The position numbers and the translations under genes are program-made. A stretch of DNA of 64,000 bases from Mastigias papua (lineage: Eukaryota > Cnidaria > Scyphozoa > Rhizostomeae > Mastigiidae): NCBI GenBank assembly GCA_964019165.1, contig OZ025270.1, forward strand, positions 17,080,659-17,144,658, given 5' to 3'. Each line of letters starts with the position of its first letter. Positions within the stretch are counted from its first letter, which is position 1. Below are positions 60,373 to 64,000 of this stretch, piece after piece. The notes under the pieces are model-generated. The model ran no database searches. It saw nothing but the letters and a program-made list of their open reading frames with translations, and was not told the DNA's origin.

Positions 60373-60708
60373 AGACAAGTTCTGCCATGGACATATCAAA
60401 ATGAGCCTTAAATATAAACTGTGCAAAGAACTTGTCAGAGCCTTGCAAGACAAGTTGTACCTAGGACACATCAGAATGAGCCTTGTAGTGGAACTTGCAT
60501 TAAAGACACATTAGAATGGACCTTGAAAGACAATTTGTGCTAAGGGCACACAAAAATGAAAGGTGTGAGACATAATATGCCAAGGGCACACAAGATGAAT
60601 CATGGGAGATAAGTTGTACCAATGGCATATAAGAATGAGTGCTGTGAGACAAGTTGGCACATCAGAATGAACTATTTGAGGTAAGTAGTGTTTAGGACAC
60701 ATCAGAAT
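60373..60708. repeat. Decayed ~40-bp minisatellite in the YAP intron, about 8 copies
   Basis: Units resemble GACAAGTTGTACC, then AGGACACATCAGAATGAGCC and TTGTGA. Successive units are recognisable from about 60373 to 60708 with spacing near 40 bp (one longer), and with many substitutions and small deletions. Confidence 0.82.
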
Positions 60709-60770
60709 TTACCAACCCAAACCCAAATCCTTTTCAATACCATCATAGGAGCTGCAGCAAAGTACATACT

Positions 60771-61060
60771 CTTAGGTCCCTAATAAATGGGGGTGGGGGT
60801 GCTCTACTAGGACCCTAAATTTATTAGATTTTAAGGGATGAAAAATTGTTGGGAGGCCTTTTCCTTTACAAAAAGAAATTTCTTCCTTCACCAAGTGATA
60901 GTGTTTCATTCACCAATTGAATGGGTCTTTGATGTTTGTTAGACAGTGAAATTGCCATTAGATTTTAGAAAATACTTCTGACCCCTTGTTTACTAAGACC
61001 CCCATCTCCCCTTTGTTAGGTTTTAGAAATATTTCTGCTCCCCCCTGCTAGGGACCTAAG
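60771..61060. mobile_element. 290-bp MITE with 10-bp target-site duplication
   Basis: Termini CTTAGGTCCCTA (60771-60782) and TAGGGACCTAAG (61049-61060) are perfect 12-bp inverted repeats. Each is followed inward by a G-rich (left) or C-rich (right) tract. The decamer AGTACATACT flanks the element on both sides (60761-60770 and 61061-61070). There is no coding capacity. The 9-10 bp target duplication fits Mutator-like elements (inference). The perfect duplication argues for a fairly recent insertion into the intron. Confidence 0.92.
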
Positions 61061-61979
61061 AGTACATACTGTAAATCTGTTCAGCTCCCAACCATTCGGG
61101 GGTAAGGAATAACCAGATATAACATTACTGATTCCAAATCTCAGGATGAAACCTTCGTTTTATAACTATGATTGATAAATCTGAATTTAACTGTATCATA
61201 TGGGGAACAACACAAAGGAACAAACAATGGAGGGGAGAAATACTGAAAGGGCAGAAAACAAATAACTGAGGAAATTAGAAAAACAAGAGAACAAAGTTCA
61301 TAATCTTTTCAGTCAAACAATCGTCAATCGTCTTAGACTGCAGTTAGCATTAACGAGGGCGCTCATGTGAAACATCTATGGCCTCCTTTTATATTCAAAA
61401 TAACGACAGGTCCAGACAGCTAGCTACGGTAACTAGAAAGACTCCCTAATACACGGTAGTACATTTATCAACAATTCTGCTGCACCTGTGTTATATAGAT
61501 CAGTACAAAAAACCAAAAACATGCCATCCCATGAGTGCAATGTATTCAGCAACAGGAAACAACATCACTCCAAAAACTTAAACAACACGTTACAATTCTG
61601 TATCAAATAGCAATGAGGTCGTATTTCAAGACTAATCGACGTCAAAACTCGGCATACAACTACAAAGGAGTTTGTAAAGGGAATGGCTTGCGAACAGATA
61701 TCAAATTCCCGTACTCAGTCAGTGATAGAGCAAATAGTCCCATGCAGCTTGATAAAAAAGTAAAGAAGTTGATAACCTACATGCTGTAATTTAATTACAG
61801 TGTGCTAATAAGCAATGGTTCAATATCGTGACGAGGGAGTACAAACGGTCCGATATAACACAACTACATTAAAAATAGGCCGTTTTCGCGAAGTCATCAT
61901 TACGTATATCGGTGCTTTGAATAGTAGGAAGATACTATGAATAATTTATCAATCTCTGTAGTAATTCATTGATACTTAC

Positions 61980-62392
61980 TTGACATAGTACTTCTGGCCG
62001 GTGGCTGTCATTCGTGCTTCCCAACCAGACGGGAGACTTTCGCTCTCTAGGGCATCATAAGACTGTGTTCGTAGGTGAGCACTAGGTATCCTTTGAGAGG
62101 TTGGTTGTTGATGAGGGGCAGGGTTAAGTTGTGCCGGAGAGGAACGGGCTCTCGCATGGGACACGGCAAAAGGCATATCACCTGCCTCTTTAGATCCATC
62201 TGGTAACACAAACTGGCCTGGTGGCTTGACTGGCTGTTCAAAAAAGGAAGGCGGCAGTTTCCGCAGGCGCATTGGAACAGTTGTTTGGTTTAGGGCTGCA
62301 GGATTGAACAAATTCTCAAGATCACTCTCAGAGTCTTCTCGTACATGTACAACGGAGTTTCCTTTTCTTTGAGATGAGGTTTTTGGCTCCAT
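61980..62392 (-). CDS. YAP1: YAP/Yorkie transcriptional coactivator, coding exon 1 (TEAD-binding and start of WW1)
   Basis: Encodes residues 1-137 plus two bases of codon 138. The ATG at 62390-62392 has A at -3 and G at +4, and an in-frame TAG lies eight codons upstream, which fixes the start. The TEAD-binding segment is about 19-55, with DLENLFN and TVPMRLRKLPPSFF (Ser49-Phe50-Phe51 correspond to the human Ser94 region). HARARS at 79-84 is the LATS/14-3-3 site equivalent to human Ser127, and HLRTQS at 106-111 is a second HxRxxS. WW1 begins at LPSGWEAR (Trp124). The exon ends at a strong donor, GTAAGTATC. Joined to exon 2 it gives exactly 410 codons including the stop and restores an unbroken WW1, so the splice is secure. 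The protein acts in the nucleus with TEAD and is held in the cytoplasm when phosphorylated (family knowledge). Confidence 0.97.
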
Positions 62393-62399
62393 GATCAGT

Positions 62400-62423
62400 T
62401 TATACAACAGAACCTATTGACAT
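62400..62423 (-). promoter_or_regulatory. Short upstream ORF before the YAP start
   Basis: An ATG at 62421-62423 opens a seven-codon frame (MSIGSVV) ending in TAA at 62400-62402, seven bases before the YAP ATG. If this stretch is in the mature 5' UTR, the uORF could lower YAP translation. Whether it is transcribed is not visible. Confidence 0.55.
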
Positions 62424-62462
62424 GGATTATTGATTTGATAGCAGAGGTTCCAACACAGAGTC

Positions 62463-62570
62463 TAAGTAGGCCGCAATATTACGCGTCTCTCGCTTCGATC
62501 GGACGCTGTGTAATGGCTTCGAACTATTCTTTGCTCTCCTCTGCGCAACGCGAGTTCTTCTGTGACGTCA
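62463..62570 (-). promoter_or_regulatory. Probable YAP promoter or 5' UTR region with CRE palindrome
   Basis: CpG dinucleotides are concentrated here (GCGCAACGCGAG, ACGCGTCTCTCGCTTCGATCG) in otherwise CpG-poor DNA. The perfect cAMP-response palindrome TGACGTCA is at 62563-62570, about 170 bp upstream of the ATG. No TATA box in the right place and strand was seen; ATATATAAAAG at about 62698-62708 is on the plus strand. Confidence 0.6.
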
Positions 62571-64000
62571 TAATTTGAAAAATAAATGGAAAGCCACTCC
62601 TGGCAACAAAAATAATCCATACATATTATCTCCCCCACAGCAATTGTAAAGAGCATGAATTCCCATATCCAGCAGATACCTGACAAATCTCAGTCGAATA
62701 TATAAAAGTGAAAACGCAAGGCACGAGGGGAGATAAATTTTCATTTATCACGATACCAACGCGCCTTCTGCTCTACAACTTGCAGAGAAACAGCAACAGG
62801 ACATACATTTCGATACCCCCCCCCCCCCCCCTCTTCAACTTATGAACATAGAAGAGGAGGAAAATTTTAACCTTCATAGATAACGCGGTCATTTAATTTC
62901 CCTAACTACTCACCAATATAATATTGTAGGTCTGTTAGCGTAAATTATGCTAATTACTGCTATCAATGTAGAAATCTACCTGCCTTTTCTCTAACCAACT
63001 GCCACTAATGGGTGTTAATGCAGAGACAATTCTTTGGCCTTCTTGGAATGCATATATATTTATATACAAACATATTGATCAGGTATATTCAAGTTTGATA
63101 AAATTTACATGTCAAGAGAGCCCCAGTCTCTTTCACTTTTAAGACCTTACCAAGGTTACTAGATCCTTTTTGGGCTTATCAGAGAAATACCGATATTGTA
63201 AGCTAATCGATTACTTGACTAATCATTGTTGTCAGAAGGGTCTAACGTATAGGTAGGTTAAAAACCACTGTTTAGCAGTTTAGCGGTTGTCGGTGGAGAA
63301 AACAGCAAAATTTTCCAGGACAACACCCATTTGCCAAACGAAGCTATTTCTAGCATGCAATCTGACATTCTGCATCCATCATAGCGTTAGTTGTATGCAA
63401 TCAATTGTGTAAATTTCAAGAAAATCAGAGAAGGCTCGTGTAGAAATTGCACCTTTGCCACTACGTTTATATGAAATGGCCCATTTGTAATTAGGTCATT
63501 TGGCGTCATTCAAAATCTAGAAGTCTTACAAAACCAAGACATGTTGTGATTCAGAGGACACTGAAGCTACTACTGGGTTTTATGGCTCTCATGTTATATT
63601 ATGTTCCACGCTCTTCAGTCTACCACATCATGCTACCCTTTCTCAGTTACGATCAAGTAATTTGAGGGTGCCTATCATATCAAACCACACCATCGTCTCT
63701 AAGCAGAAAATTCCTCATATACCTACCCCCAATAAGTTAACAATTAACAAAAGATTAGCAGTGGGACTAAAAAGTGTCAATGGGGTCTCGTTTATTTTTG
63801 AAAATAGCTTTTCTTTGATTGATGAAAGACCTAGCCACTTAGAGCTCATTGCAAAGATCCAAGCAAACAGTCTAATAACTGTACGTTAAACGGATACTTC
63901 CAAATATGTATAAAACTAAAGTACAGATGCAATAAAAATTTTGCTCAAATACACCTTTCATCTATTTTACTTAAACCTACACACTGGGTTTTTACCATAG
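62571..64000. other. Region upstream of YAP, no gene seen
   Basis: No supported gene. A run of 16 C occurs at 62816-62831. The rest is AT-rich with short open frames lacking recognisable domains. Confidence 0.6.

Larger units (their letters stand above)
58323..61979 (-). other. YAP intron, 3657 bp
   Basis: A single intron splits WW1 within the Asn-138 codon (phase 2). The donor GTAAGTATC and the acceptor TTTTCTTTTAG are both good. It contains a decayed ~40-bp minisatellite (60373-60708) and a 290-bp MITE (60771-61060). Two short plus-strand open frames, at 59116-59367 and 59994-60209, have no recognisable homology. Confidence 0.93.

Noticed and set aside
62698..62708. ATATATAAAAG as a TATA box for YAP
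   Set aside because: It is on the plus strand, opposite to YAP transcription.

Overview
The window is eukaryotic nuclear DNA, AT-rich and intron-containing, from an animal. The clearest host gene is a YAP/Yorkie homologue with spliced exons. The transposons (BEL/Pao, RTE and other LINEs, MITEs) are animal types. The mix, and the style of the LINE C-termini, suggests a marine invertebrate, most likely a cnidarian. That last step is inference from family resemblance, not proof.

Layout. (1) 1-31966 is almost entirely one tandem satellite with a 107-bp unit, about 277 copies, running off the left edge. Each typical unit carries the perfect 14-bp palindrome AAGGCTATAGCCTT. The array has higher-order duplications with offsets of 428, 961, 1604, 2249, 4056 and 6089 bp. 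It is broken once, at 14139-16501, by a 5'-truncated LINE whose 729-codon frame is intact and whose insertion point lies inside the palindrome. (2) 31989-38420 is a complete but decayed BEL/Pao LTR retrotransposon on the minus strand, with both LTRs, an initiator-tRNA-Met type primer binding site and broken gag, protease, RT, RNase H and integrase. It starts about 22 bp beyond the end of the satellite. (3) 38421-47300 is a transposon graveyard: a 25-bp tandem repeat, a decayed ~102-bp tandem repeat sharing the satellite core, a decayed plus-strand RTE relic, a nearly intact minus-strand RTE element nested with a 14-bp target duplication inside an older LINE, then two G-rich inverted-repeat elements. 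(4) 47300-57500 is mostly unique or unrecognised, with two LINE 3' fragments, a ~68-bp decayed tandem repeat and a 76-bp duplication. (5) 57506-62392 holds the YAP homologue on the minus strand: two coding exons, 409 aa, one 3.66-kb intron that contains a minisatellite and a MITE with a perfect 10-bp target duplication. Its 5' flank is CpG-rich and has a CRE palindrome and a tiny uORF.

How the parts relate. The only host pathway gene seen is YAP, the transcriptional effector of Hippo signalling. It keeps its TEAD-binding segment, three LATS-type phosphosites, two WW domains, a phosphodegron-like DSG and a PDZ-binding end. The rest is repeat biology: satellite amplification, LINE insertion into the satellite, and nested retrotransposition. 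All percent identities and copy numbers are estimates by eye.
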